NCBI RefSeq assembly: GCF_947179515.1 | Contig: NC_067472.1 | Coordinates: 168,597,275-168,661,274 of the forward strand | Direction of reading: 5' to 3' | Source: Apodemus sylvaticus | Taxonomy: Eukaryota > Chordata > Mammalia > Rodentia > Muridae | Length of the DNA: 64,000 bases | Shown: piece after piece, positions 25,110 through 29,149 of the stretch | Layout of the letters: each line of letters opens with the position of its first letter | Position numbering within the stretch: position 1 is the stretch's first letter | Program-made: the position numbers and the translations under genes | The notes under the pieces: model-generated | What the model was told of the DNA's origin: nothing | The model's database searches: none | Seen by the model: the letters and a program-made list of their open reading frames with translations, nothing else

Positions 25110-26556
25110 TGTCTGTCTGTCTGTCTGTCTGTTTGAGCATGTATATATGTGAGTGTGTGTGTCTGAGCATGTATGTGTGTGTGAGTGTGTGTATGTGTGT
25201 GTATGTGTGTATGTGTGTGTGAGTGTGTATGTGTGTATGTGTGTGTGAGTATGTATGTGTGTGTGAGCATGTGTGTGTATGTCTGAGTGTGTATGTGTGG
25301 GTGCATATGTGTGTCTGAGCATGTGTCTGGGCATATGTGTATGTGTGTGACTGTGTCTGTGTGCACATGCTAGAGTGTGCAGGTCAGAGGACAATCTCAA
25401 GTGCTCTTCCTCAGGCTCCACCCACTATTCTTTCACCAGTCTTCCCGGCATCGCCCAGCAGGGGGCCCAGTTCTCTCCTCGCCTCTCAGAGTCGCCTGTG
25501 GCACTGCATAGGGTAGGGAAGGGGCCTTTGATGGGATTTAACACAGAGAAGAGAACTCCACTCTCTTAAGCCCTCGCCTGCCTGCTCTCCTCCGGGGTGG
25601 AGGGGCTCAGCGTTCTCCTGAAAGGTCCTGTGCCTACCTCGCCTAAAAAGAAATACTAGGGACCCAAGAGACGAGAAAAATGGGGACAGAGGGATATCAT
25701 GAAGTTACACACTCAGACACGCACCAGAGTGTTTGCTCCTCTCCACAGAACCCCCAAGAAAAATCTTCTGTTATCTCAGGCCCGTAAAAGCCCCTTGCCC
25801 AGGGACATCCCTGGCCCAGGCGTCTCTTACCTGGCTTTCCGTAGCTGTTGCGACATCTTCCACTGCAAGGCCCGTCTCCTGGTAGCTGTGGCCGGATGGG
25901 AAGTGAGCTTAGGAGCACCATGCTCACCCCAAAGCCCAACCCCCCCCAATACACTCAGCCCCTGGGGTGACATGTGCCAAGAATCCGATGGGACCAATGG
26001 GACCTGGACTTACCTGGACTCAGGAGCAGGCTCCTGTTGCAGCTCTGCACCGGCTCTCCATGTGAGTGCTGAGGCTGGGGAGAGACCACATTCTCCACAC
26101 CACGTAAGGCCCCCTTCGCTGGGGGCTCCCACTGTATTCTCCCACTGGGCACCTACCCCGCCCCTACCCCAACCCACGCTGGTTTTCTCAAGCCCTTTCT
26201 CCGGCTCCCAGGACTCTTCCAGAGAAGGTCTCTTTCCTTCCTCCCTCTCCTTGGGCCTCAGGTCTCTCCCTAGTTCTCTATATCACATCTCTTTTCAACT
26301 ACCTTAGAACCATCTGGGTCCCAGGCCTGGCTGTCTAGACGTCTTCCTCCCCTCTCATAGGTCTCTGCCCTTTCTCACACACCATCACCCTGCCCAGACC
26401 TGTTTGGTTACACGGTCCCATAGCCCCAGACTCCCCCGGTTCACAACCCATCTCACCCTGGCGCTGCACCGTGCGCTTCAACTCCGCCACGGGCTCAACC
26501 CTAAATACAGAAAAGCAAGACAGAAGCAAGCACAGTCTGGCCGCGCGGGCTCCCAT
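539..26556 (-). CDS. Otog: Otogelin gene, 5' part (22 coding exons, 3' end outside window)
   Basis: Otogelin is a large secreted glycoprotein of the acellular gels over inner-ear sensory epithelia (tectorial membrane, otoconial membranes, cupulae); human loss causes DFNB18B deafness. The 22 exons found encode about 890 residues. In order they give a signal peptide, a variable N-terminus, the second half of vWD1, C8, TIL, vWD2, C8, several TIL/cysteine-rich modules and the start of vWD3. All have AG acceptors and GT donors, and phases agree across every junction from 22,531 to 539; the 19 exons from 22,531 down total 2,466 nt, exactly 822 codons. The exons between 25,831 and 22,531 (EGF-like segment and first half of vWD1, roughly 85-90 residues by memory of the mouse protein) are missing and probably fall in the gap at 23,633-23,832. 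No stop or frameshift is seen in the exons present. Otogl is the paralogue, but the residues match Otog and Ush1c is the expected neighbour. Confidence 0.96.
678..2553 (-). other. Otog intron with ATTC microsatellite and AT-rich block
   Basis: A 1.9-kb intron holding a CATT/CACT tetranucleotide run (851-895). The following 900-1,010 resembles an ancient mammalian repeat of the 'tgtgccaggcac' type. A long AT-rich stretch at about 1,970-2,470 is rich in ATGCATAT and CATATATA motifs. No gene is seen. Confidence 0.6.
851..895. repeat. (CATT)n microsatellite
   Basis: About eleven tetranucleotide units, mostly ATTC with ATTCACTC variants, in an Otog intron. Confidence 0.9.
2554..2661 (-). CDS. Otog: Otog exon U: cysteine-rich TIL/VWC-like module
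   Basis: Encodes [20 protein letters not shown] and then [16 protein letters not shown] across the next junction. The acceptor follows CTCCAG and the donor is GTGAGT; 108 nt, phase 2 in and phase 2 out. The CF..EECPC pattern is the usual end of a TIL module followed by a VWC-like segment. Confidence 0.95.
2770..3000 (+). mobile_element. Rodent interspersed repeat, 3' part (family unassigned)
   Basis: This is the 3' portion of a repeat recurring in the window at 23.9, 28.0, 33.4 and 52.2 kb (inverted). The shared end reads roughly 'cctctcaagttgcttttggtcagggtg..tcacagcaacagaaac'. I recognise it as common in rodent genomes but cannot assign it safely to an LTR or DNA-transposon family. Confidence 0.6.
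3104..3257 (-). CDS. Otog: Otog exon T: TIL module with two N-glycosylation sequons
   Basis: Encodes [19 protein letters not shown], then ...[11 protein letters not shown] and ...[12 protein letters not shown]. The sequons NCS and NLS are present, as expected for a secreted glycoprotein. The acceptor follows TTCCAG after a pyrimidine tract and the donor is GTGTGT, a weaker form. 154 nt, phase 1 in, phase 2 out; the last two bases join the next exon as Gly. Confidence 0.94.
3258..4446 (-). other. Otog intron, no feature recognised
   Basis: A 1.19-kb intron without open coding similarity. It holds a G10 run near 4,211 and otherwise unremarkable sequence. Confidence 0.55.
4447..4490 (-). CDS. 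Otog: Otog exon S: small cysteine-rich exon
   Basis: A 44-nt exon encoding [15 protein letters not shown] across its junctions. The acceptor is CTGCAG and the donor is GTAAGC. Phase 2 in, phase 1 out. Too short to be found as an ORF; identified from the expected residue continuation and perfect phase fit. Confidence 0.92.
4665..4739 (-). CDS. Otog: Otog exon R: cysteine-rich VWC-like segment
   Basis: A 75-nt exon encoding [20 protein letters not shown] followed by SLGHC. The acceptor follows CTGTAG and the donor is GTGAGC; phase 2 in and out. The residues differ from remembered mouse otogelin at only a few sites. Confidence 0.94.
4740..6276 (-). other. Otog intron with heptamer repeat
   Basis: A 1.54-kb intron containing an AGGACAG heptamer array (4,989-5,060) and a T/G homopolymer pair near 5,903-5,923. 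No exon is seen. Confidence 0.6.
4989..5060. repeat. Heptamer tandem repeat (AGGACAG)n with 5-bp slips
   Basis: About ten units, mostly 7 bp, with two places where a unit is shortened to GGACA. It lies 250 bp upstream (in transcript sense) of exon R. Confidence 0.9.
6277..6469 (-). CDS. Otog: Otog exon Q: TIL module
   Basis: Encodes [20 protein letters not shown], then ...[20 protein letters not shown]. This is a complete trypsin-inhibitor-like cysteine-rich module following the second C8. The acceptor follows CTACAG and the donor is GTGAGT; 193 nt, phase 1 in, phase 2 out. Confidence 0.96.
6470..7594 (-). other. Otog intron with a possible ancient MIR
   Basis: A 1.12-kb intron. Bases 6,545-6,610 look like a MIR core in reverse sense (tracts resembling 'cttgccc..ggtcacacagc'). 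No exon is seen. Confidence 0.4.
7595..7807 (-). CDS. Otog: Otog exon P: second C8 domain
   Basis: Encodes [20 protein letters not shown] and then ...[19 protein letters not shown] and ...[19 protein letters not shown]. The cysteine spacing is that of the C8 domain that follows a vWD. The acceptor is TTCCAG and the donor is GTGAGT; 213 nt, phase 1 in and out. Confidence 0.97.
7873..7917. repeat. (GT)n microsatellite
   Basis: An almost pure dinucleotide run beginning 66 bp upstream (transcript sense) of exon P; on the transcript it reads (CA)n, well upstream of the acceptor. Confidence 0.95.
8658..8782 (-). CDS. Otog: Otog exon O: end of vWD2, entry to C8
   Basis: Encodes [20 protein letters not shown], the conserved end of a vWD domain (FGNSWK), and ...DPCDVHLQ. 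The acceptor is CCACAG and the donor GTGAGG; 125 nt, phase 2 in, phase 1 out. An immediately adjacent pyrimidine/purine asymmetric tract lies at 8,607-8,640 in the following intron. Confidence 0.96.
9377..10752. repeat. 12-bp minisatellite, about 115 units
   Basis: A 1.38-kb tandem array of CATGAC(T/A)C(C/T)(C/A)(A/T)C-type 12-mers alternating between CCCACCATGACT and CTCATCATGACT variants, with higher-order repeats of 24-60 bp. The unit length is a multiple of three and the common unit has no stop in the main frame, so both strands show a spurious frame of about 410 codons. Near the right end, 9- and 15-bp variants break the register. It lies in an Otog intron and is not coding. Confidence 0.95.
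11582..11687. repeat. Compound (GT)n(GA)n microsatellite
   Basis: Alternating purine-pyrimidine GCGCACGCGCGCGTGT then GT repeats, passing into GA/CAGA repeats. In the Otog transcript this is a CU-rich then CA-rich element beginning about 76 nt downstream of the exon N donor. Confidence 0.93.
11764..11941 (-). CDS. Otog: Otog exon N: vWD2 core
   Basis: Encodes [20 protein letters not shown] and ...[20 protein letters not shown]. The [14 protein letters not shown] motif is diagnostic of vWF type D domains. The acceptor is GGCCAG and the donor GTATGT; 178 nt, phase 1 in, phase 2 out. Confidence 0.98.
11942..12492 (-). other. Otog intron, no feature recognised
   Basis: A 551-bp intron with no visible repeat or exon. 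Confidence 0.5.
12493..12625 (-). CDS. Otog: Otog exon M: vWD2 central part
   Basis: Encodes [20 protein letters not shown] and ...[16 protein letters not shown]. The acceptor is CTCTAG and the donor is GTATGA; 133 nt, phase 0 in, phase 1 out. Only one or two residues differ from remembered mouse otogelin. Confidence 0.97.
12626..16656 (-). other. Largest intact Otog intron in the window
   Basis: A 4-kb intron. 13,590-13,760 resembles a reverse MIR (cattttgcagatcagaaaac..). 13,960-14,030 is TATA/ATAT-rich. An AAAAT pentamer run lies at 14,961-14,980. No exon or gene is seen. Confidence 0.6.
13590..13760 (-). mobile_element. MIR-like ancient SINE
   Basis: Contains a diverged MIR core in reverse orientation: 'ccattttgcagatcagaaaac' followed by a degraded 'gtcacacagc'-type segment. 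Family call by eye. Confidence 0.4.
16657..16802 (-). CDS. Otog: Otog exon L: start of vWD2
   Basis: Encodes [20 protein letters not shown] and ...[34 protein letters not shown] is the classic beginning of a vWD domain. The acceptor is CCTCAG and the donor GTAAGG; 146 nt, phase 1 in, phase 0 out. Confidence 0.98.
17220..17266 (-). CDS. Otog: Otog exon K: 47-nt VWC-like exon
   Basis: Encodes [17 protein letters not shown] across its junctions, the CxCxxGxWxC signature that precedes a vWD domain. The acceptor is TTTCAG and the donor GTACAT. Phase 2 in, phase 1 out. Found by phase and residue continuity, as it is too short for an ORF. Confidence 0.93.
17506..17614 (-). CDS. Otog: Otog exon J: end of first TIL and VWC-like start
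   Basis: Encodes [20 protein letters not shown] and ...[15 protein letters not shown]. The acceptor is CCCTAG and the donor is GTCAGT; 109 nt, phase 1 in, phase 2 out. Confidence 0.96.
18012..18147 (-). mobile_element. Old B1-like SINE, reverse
   Basis: A diverged B1 with recognisable 'gacagggtcccatgg', 'ggccttgaactctt' and 'acaggtgtgcgtcgccacaccc' blocks. Confidence 0.6.
18244..18388 (-). mobile_element. B1 SINE, reverse orientation
   Basis: Near-consensus B1: 'gagacagggtttctctgtgt', 'tgtagaccaggatggcctcg', 'aagtgctgggattaaaggcg', preceded on the tail side by GTT repeats and T-rich sequence. In reverse to the plus strand, hence sense with Otog. Confidence 0.95.
18761..18889 (-). CDS. Otog: Otog exon I: first TIL module
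   Basis: Encodes [20 protein letters not shown] and ...[17 protein letters not shown], a cysteine-rich TIL module after the first C8. The acceptor CCAAG sits three bases from the large purine repeat at 18,893-19,210, which supplies the whole upstream pyrimidine tract on the transcript strand. The donor GTTGGT is non-consensus at +3/+4 but phase fits exactly; 129 nt, phase 1 in and out. Confidence 0.95.
18893..19210. repeat. (GGGA/GGAA)n purine repeat abutting splice acceptor
   Basis: A 318-bp uninterrupted purine strand of GGGA with GGAA and GGAAA variants (one ATGA interruption at about 19,000). On the Otog transcript it is CCCU/CCUU up to a few bases from exon I. Confidence 0.97.
19211..19548 (-). 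other. Otog intron remainder
   Basis: The 338 bp between the purine repeat and the exon H donor hold no recognised feature. Confidence 0.5.
19549..19658 (-). CDS. Otog: Otog exon H: first C8 domain, second half
   Basis: Encodes [20 protein letters not shown] and [16 protein letters not shown]. This is the C-terminal half of the C8 domain. The acceptor is GCACAG and the donor GTAGGT; 110 nt, phase 2 in, phase 1 out. Confidence 0.97.
19692..19905 (-). mobile_element. Short hAT-like DNA transposon remnant with inverted ends
   Basis: One end reads 'gtcaaccttcctaataatg' and the other 'cttcagattgagaactactg', with 'ataactgtaattatgaatca' in the middle. I recognise this as a common short rodent DNA element with terminal inverted repeats of the 'ggttctcaacct' type. 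The exact family is not assigned. Confidence 0.6.
19960..20085 (+). mobile_element. MIR-like ancient SINE
   Basis: Follows the MIR core order: 'gattccagtcccagc', 'tgctgtgtgaccctgagg', 'tctgagtctcagttaaatgg'. Confidence 0.55.
20223..20329 (-). CDS. Otog: Otog exon G: first C8 domain, first half
   Basis: Encodes [20 protein letters not shown] and [16 protein letters not shown]. The acceptor is ACGCAG and the donor GTAAGT; 107 nt, phase 0 in, phase 2 out. Standard C8 cysteine spacing. Confidence 0.96.
20499..20629 (-). CDS. Otog: Otog exon F: vWD1-to-C8 linker
   Basis: Encodes [20 protein letters not shown] and then a proline-rich [17 protein letters not shown]. The acceptor is CTGCAG and the donor GTCTGT; 131 nt, phase 1 in, phase 0 out. 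The linker differs from remembered mouse sequence more than the flanking domains do. Confidence 0.95.
20630..21384 (-). other. Otog intron with a possible MIR
   Basis: A 755-bp intron; 21,165-21,250 resembles a reverse MIR ('gttgaggagactgaggccca'). No exon is seen. Confidence 0.45.
21385..21590 (-). CDS. Otog: Otog exon E: vWD1 second half
   Basis: Encodes [20 protein letters not shown], ...[18 protein letters not shown] and [20 protein letters not shown]. The GLCGNNNxxxxDD motif marks a vWF type D domain. The acceptor is TCTCAG and the donor GTGAGT; 206 nt, phase 2 in, phase 1 out. Confidence 0.98.
21591..22412 (-). other. Otog intron, no feature recognised
   Basis: An 822-bp intron without an obvious repeat or exon. 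Confidence 0.5.
22413..22531 (-). CDS. Otog: Otog exon D: vWD1 middle
   Basis: Encodes [20 protein letters not shown] and [19 protein letters not shown]. The acceptor is AATCAG and the donor GTAACT; 119 nt, phase 0 in, phase 2 out. It is the first exon after the assembly gap in transcript order. Confidence 0.96.
23015..23050. repeat. (CA)n microsatellite
   Basis: A pure CA run of about 17 units. Confidence 0.95.
23335..23474 (-). mobile_element. B1 SINE, diverged, reverse
   Basis: Recognisable 'gtagccctggctagccagga', 'acctcaagcgcacagagctc' and 'ttgggattcaaggtgtgtgc' blocks. Confidence 0.7.
23566..23632. repeat. (GT)n/(GCGTGT)n microsatellite ending at the gap
   Basis: A GT run with GCGTGT hexamers that continues to the first N; the repeat probably caused the assembly break. 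Confidence 0.95.
23633..23832. other. Assembly gap (200 N)
   Basis: Exactly 200 unknown bases, a conventional size for a gap of unknown length. It lies in the Otog interval where several exons are missing. Confidence 0.99.
23935..24340 (+). mobile_element. Rodent interspersed repeat, near full length
   Basis: Begins 'tatgtcaacttgacacaagc', passes 'cctcaattgagaaaatgccc' and 'gatgattgatatgggatgcc', and ends with 'ctccccaagttgctttcggt'. Same family as copies near 2.8, 28.0, 33.4 and 52.2 kb. Recognised as a common rodent repeat; class not assigned. Confidence 0.7.
25071..25362. repeat. Compound GT/(TCTG)/GTAT repeat
   Basis: A GT run, then six TCTG units at 25,107-25,132, then 230 bp of imperfect GTGTGTAT and GAGCAT repeats. 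Confidence 0.93.
25831..25878 (-). CDS. Otog: Otog exon C: N-terminal spacer
   Basis: A 48-nt exon; in the phase dictated by the exons upstream it reads [15 protein letters not shown], resembling the remembered mouse SSWERRLHRAK stretch that precedes the EGF-like segment. The acceptor is ACCAG after CAGCT and the donor is GTAAGA. Phase 2 in and out. Weakly conserved, so less certain than the domain exons. Confidence 0.7.
26014..26074 (-). CDS. Otog: Otog exon B: N-terminal spacer
   Basis: A 61-nt exon that keeps the frame from exon A to exon C and reads [19 protein letters not shown]. The acceptor is CCCCAG and the donor GTAAGT. No clear homology to the remembered mouse N-terminus; supported by good splice sites and phase (1 in, 2 out). 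Confidence 0.6.
26457..26556 (-). CDS. Otog: Otog exon A: start codon and signal peptide
   Basis: ATG at 26,556 opens [20 protein letters not shown], a basic start followed by a Leu/Cys/Phe-rich hydrophobic core as in a secretory signal peptide, then [13 protein letters not shown]. This parallels the mouse start (short hydrophobic leader, then ...VQRLG). The donor GTGAGA leaves phase 1. No other ATG nearby gives a leader in frame with exon B. Confidence 0.85.
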
Positions 26557-27605
26557 CAGGGTGGTGCCAGGCGATCGGAGAGCCCGCGGCGCAGGGTTCC
26601 GCTCCTAGGTAGGTCACACCTCCACTCCTGGCTGCAGTCCCCCGGCTCTCTTGCCCTCTCCCTTAGGCCCTCCTCTCAAACTCTTGACTCCTCCCCCAGG
26701 CTAGAGTGACAGGCCCGCCCAGCTCATTACCATAAGTTGAGAGCCAGGCTACCTACAGCCCAGTCTTTGTCCTTCAAAGCCATTGTAACTGCTCTTCCCC
26801 AGGGAAGGCCTGGGGGGGGGGGGCGGAATGACAATGAGACAAGCTGGGCAGACTCCAATTCCCTCACCTGGGTCCTAGAAGCCCCTTCCACTGGAGAGCA
26901 GATGTTCTGCCCCTTGTCCTCTCCCTTTTTGCAGAGGGCCACTCCGGAAGTTTGAGACTGGCCTCAGGATGCAGAGAGGTAGTCTGTGCTTCCAAAGCTC
27001 CTCCACCCAGGCTTCATCTGGGCCCCAAGTCCCTGCCCTCCATTCAGTAAGAGCTTGAGTAGGCAAGGCCACGCCTTAGTCCACAGGCATGCCAGTGCTG
27101 GCTCAGGAAATACTGTGTGAATGGCCAAGGTCTTTGGTGGTTCCCATCGAAGCCAGGGTGATGACAACTTTGGTCTGATGAACAAGACGTACTTCGTGTC
27201 CAGAAATATTGGCTGCTCATACACCTCGGGGTAGGGCTACGATTTGGGACGCACACATTCATTCAGCAGATTTGTTGAGAGTCTGTTTTGTGCCACTTAC
27301 TGTTCTAAACATATGGTGGACAAGCTGGCCTCTTGAAGACACTGGATGAGAGTCAAGAAGAGCGTCCTGCAGAACCCAGGGTGGTCTCAGAGTAGAGACA
27401 TTTGTGGAAAAGGAACCTGGACCCAGTGCCACACTAAAACTCAAATGGAAGTAGTTTCTAAAAGATGTCTATGGTCCCAGGAAAGAAGGGTTGAGTGGCT
27501 GTGGTCTGCCTTCTTCTGGGTAAGGACATTTTTTTTTTTTTTTTTGCTCTGGGTTCTAAATATGAAACCAACATCCATGCAACATACTTAGGAAATTCAG
27601 AAGTA

Positions 27606-27818
27606 GCTAGAAAAATGGCTCAGTAGTGAAGAGAACTTGTTGCTCTTGCAGAGGACTGGGGTTCAGTCCCCAGCACCCAGATTGCATACAGCTGATTATA
27701 ACGCTAATCCCAGGAACCCTCTTCAGCCTTCGCAGGCACAGGGCATCCTAACAGTGTATGTAAATATATGCAAGCAAACATTCATACACACACACACACA
27801 CACAAAATAAACTTTGAA
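27606..27818 (+). mobile_element. B2 SINE
   Basis: tRNA-like head 'aaatggctcagtagtgaaga', box-B-like 'ggttcagtccccagcaccca', then 'ggaaccctcttcagccttcg' and a CA-rich tail before an A-rich end. Confidence 0.8.
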
Positions 27819-27961
27819 AAAAGGAGGAAAAAGAGAATCAAAGGTGTAAATTGAAAGTGGGTTGTATCTCATGTGGTCTTTTCTGGACCACTAAATGTCC
27901 CATGAGTCTTTCTGTCCAGTTTCTGACTTACTCAGTTGATTACAAAGAATCCTAATTACCA

Positions 27962-28385
27962 GTAACTGTCAACTTAACACAACCTAGAGTCAGCTGAGAC
28001 AAAAGCCTAGGTCAGATTAGCCTGTGGGAACTGTCTCGAGTATTAATTGATGCAGAAGGCAGTGAAGGACAGAGGCCAGGCTATAGTCTGGTTCCCAATG
28101 TATGGAAGCCTACCATGAACGCGCCATCCTTCGACAGGTGGTCCTGAGCTTTTTAAGCAAGCCAGCTTAGCATGAGCCTGGGAGCAAGAGAGCCAGAGAC
28201 GGAGCCGGCCAGAAGCGGTCCTCCACAGTCTCCGCTTCACAGTCCTGCTGGGGTTCCCGCCTTTGCCTCTGTCAGCAGCGGAACGGACCGGTAGCCTATG
28301 CTGGGATAGAGCTCTCCTTCCCCGAGTCGCTTCTAAGCACGGTGTTTTCCACAGCACCAGAGTGACACCCGATCAGAAGCTGAGA
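27962..28385 (+). mobile_element. Rodent interspersed repeat, long copy
   Basis: Begins 'actgtcaacttaacacaacc' and passes 'ttttaagcaagccagcttag'. Same family as 23,935-24,340 but more diverged. Contains a CpG-bearing stretch at 28,198-28,300. Confidence 0.55.
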
Positions 28386-28892
28386 ATGCGGACCACGCTT
28401 TCAAGGTATTTCCCCAGGCACACATCTGATATGAATATCTTATATTTATATCTTAATCTAGGCCATAATTTAGCCACCGTGGAAGTAGGCTGCTTGCTGG
28501 TAAATGGCAGAGGGACCTACGGAAGAGCCTTCCCGCGTCTCTGAAGTGACACCTGCGCAAAAAGTTCCAAACCTCAGCCGTATATTTTGGCCAGGCGTGT
28601 AATCCCAACTCTTGGGAGATAGGGGTGAAGGATCTGGAGTTCAGGGACATCCTCCTCTGCTAGGAGTTCTCTTCAAAGCCTGCCCAGGTCCACATGAGAT
28701 GCTCTTTCAGAAAGGAAAAGAAGTCTCAAACTACCCCTGAGCCCTGCCGCCCCTCGTCTCCTCCATCTTCTGTCTTAATATGTGTGGGGACCACTCTAGA
28801 AAACACTGCCAGCCTCACTAACCAAACCACTATCAGCACATCCACAAGACGGGCTTCTTTTCTTCCAGGGCCGCTGGGCTGAACTTCAGGAC

Positions 28893-28955
28893 AGGTGACC
28901 CCGCCTCCAGGCTAGGTGACCCCGCCTCCAGGCTAGGTGACCCCGCCTCCAGGCT
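28893..28955 (+). promoter_or_regulatory. Three tandem 21-bp GC-box repeats
   Basis: Three exact consecutive copies of a 21-bp unit with the core TGACCCCGCCTCC (28,893-28,913; 28,914-28,934; 28,935-28,955), followed by related CCCCGCCCC and CCCCACCCC boxes at 28,974-29,007. The CCCCGCC core is an Sp/KLF-type box. The last unit ends 158 bp before the Ush1c ATG. Confidence 0.8.
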
Positions 28956-29113
28956 GTCCTTTCTCCTCCCAGCCCCGCCCCTGCTTCTTCCAGGCCCCAC
29001 CCCTGACTCTGAGGGAGGCAGGTCCTGTCCTAGCTGCTGACCCGCCAGAGCACCGCAGTCAGGCACACCTAAGAAGCAGACCGAGCTGCAACTCAACTGG
29101 ATTAGGCTCAGCC

Positions 29114-29149
29114 ATGGACCGGAAGGTGGCCCGAGAATTCCGACACAAG
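29114..29149 (+). CDS. Ush1c: Ush1c exon 1: start codon
   Basis: ATG at 29,114 in a GCCATGG context encodes MDRKVAREFRHK, identical to the start of mammalian harmonin. The donor is GTCAGA; 36 nt, phase 0 out. Confidence 0.97.

Larger units (their letters stand above)
22532..25830 (-). other. Otog interval containing the assembly gap and missing exons
   Basis: Otogelin exons for the EGF-like segment and first half of vWD1 should lie here, but none is visible in the 1.1 kb left or 2.0 kb right of the N block. The visible sequence holds (CA)n, a B1, (GT)n touching the gap, an interspersed rodent repeat and a long GT/TCTG repeat. Confidence 0.75.
26557..29113. promoter_or_regulatory. Divergent intergenic region between Otog and Ush1c
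   Basis: The 2.56 kb separating the two start codons contains both promoters and both 5' UTRs. It includes a B2 copy (27,606-27,818), an interspersed repeat (27,962-28,385) and a B1 fragment (28,590-28,680). A GC-richer 220 bp before the Ush1c ATG has repeated CCCCGCC boxes. No TATA box at a convincing distance from either ATG was recognised; transcription starts cannot be placed. Confidence 0.65.

Noticed and set aside
27606..27818. tRNA-like A and B boxes suggesting a tRNA gene
   Set aside because: They belong to a B2 SINE; no cloverleaf tRNA is formed.
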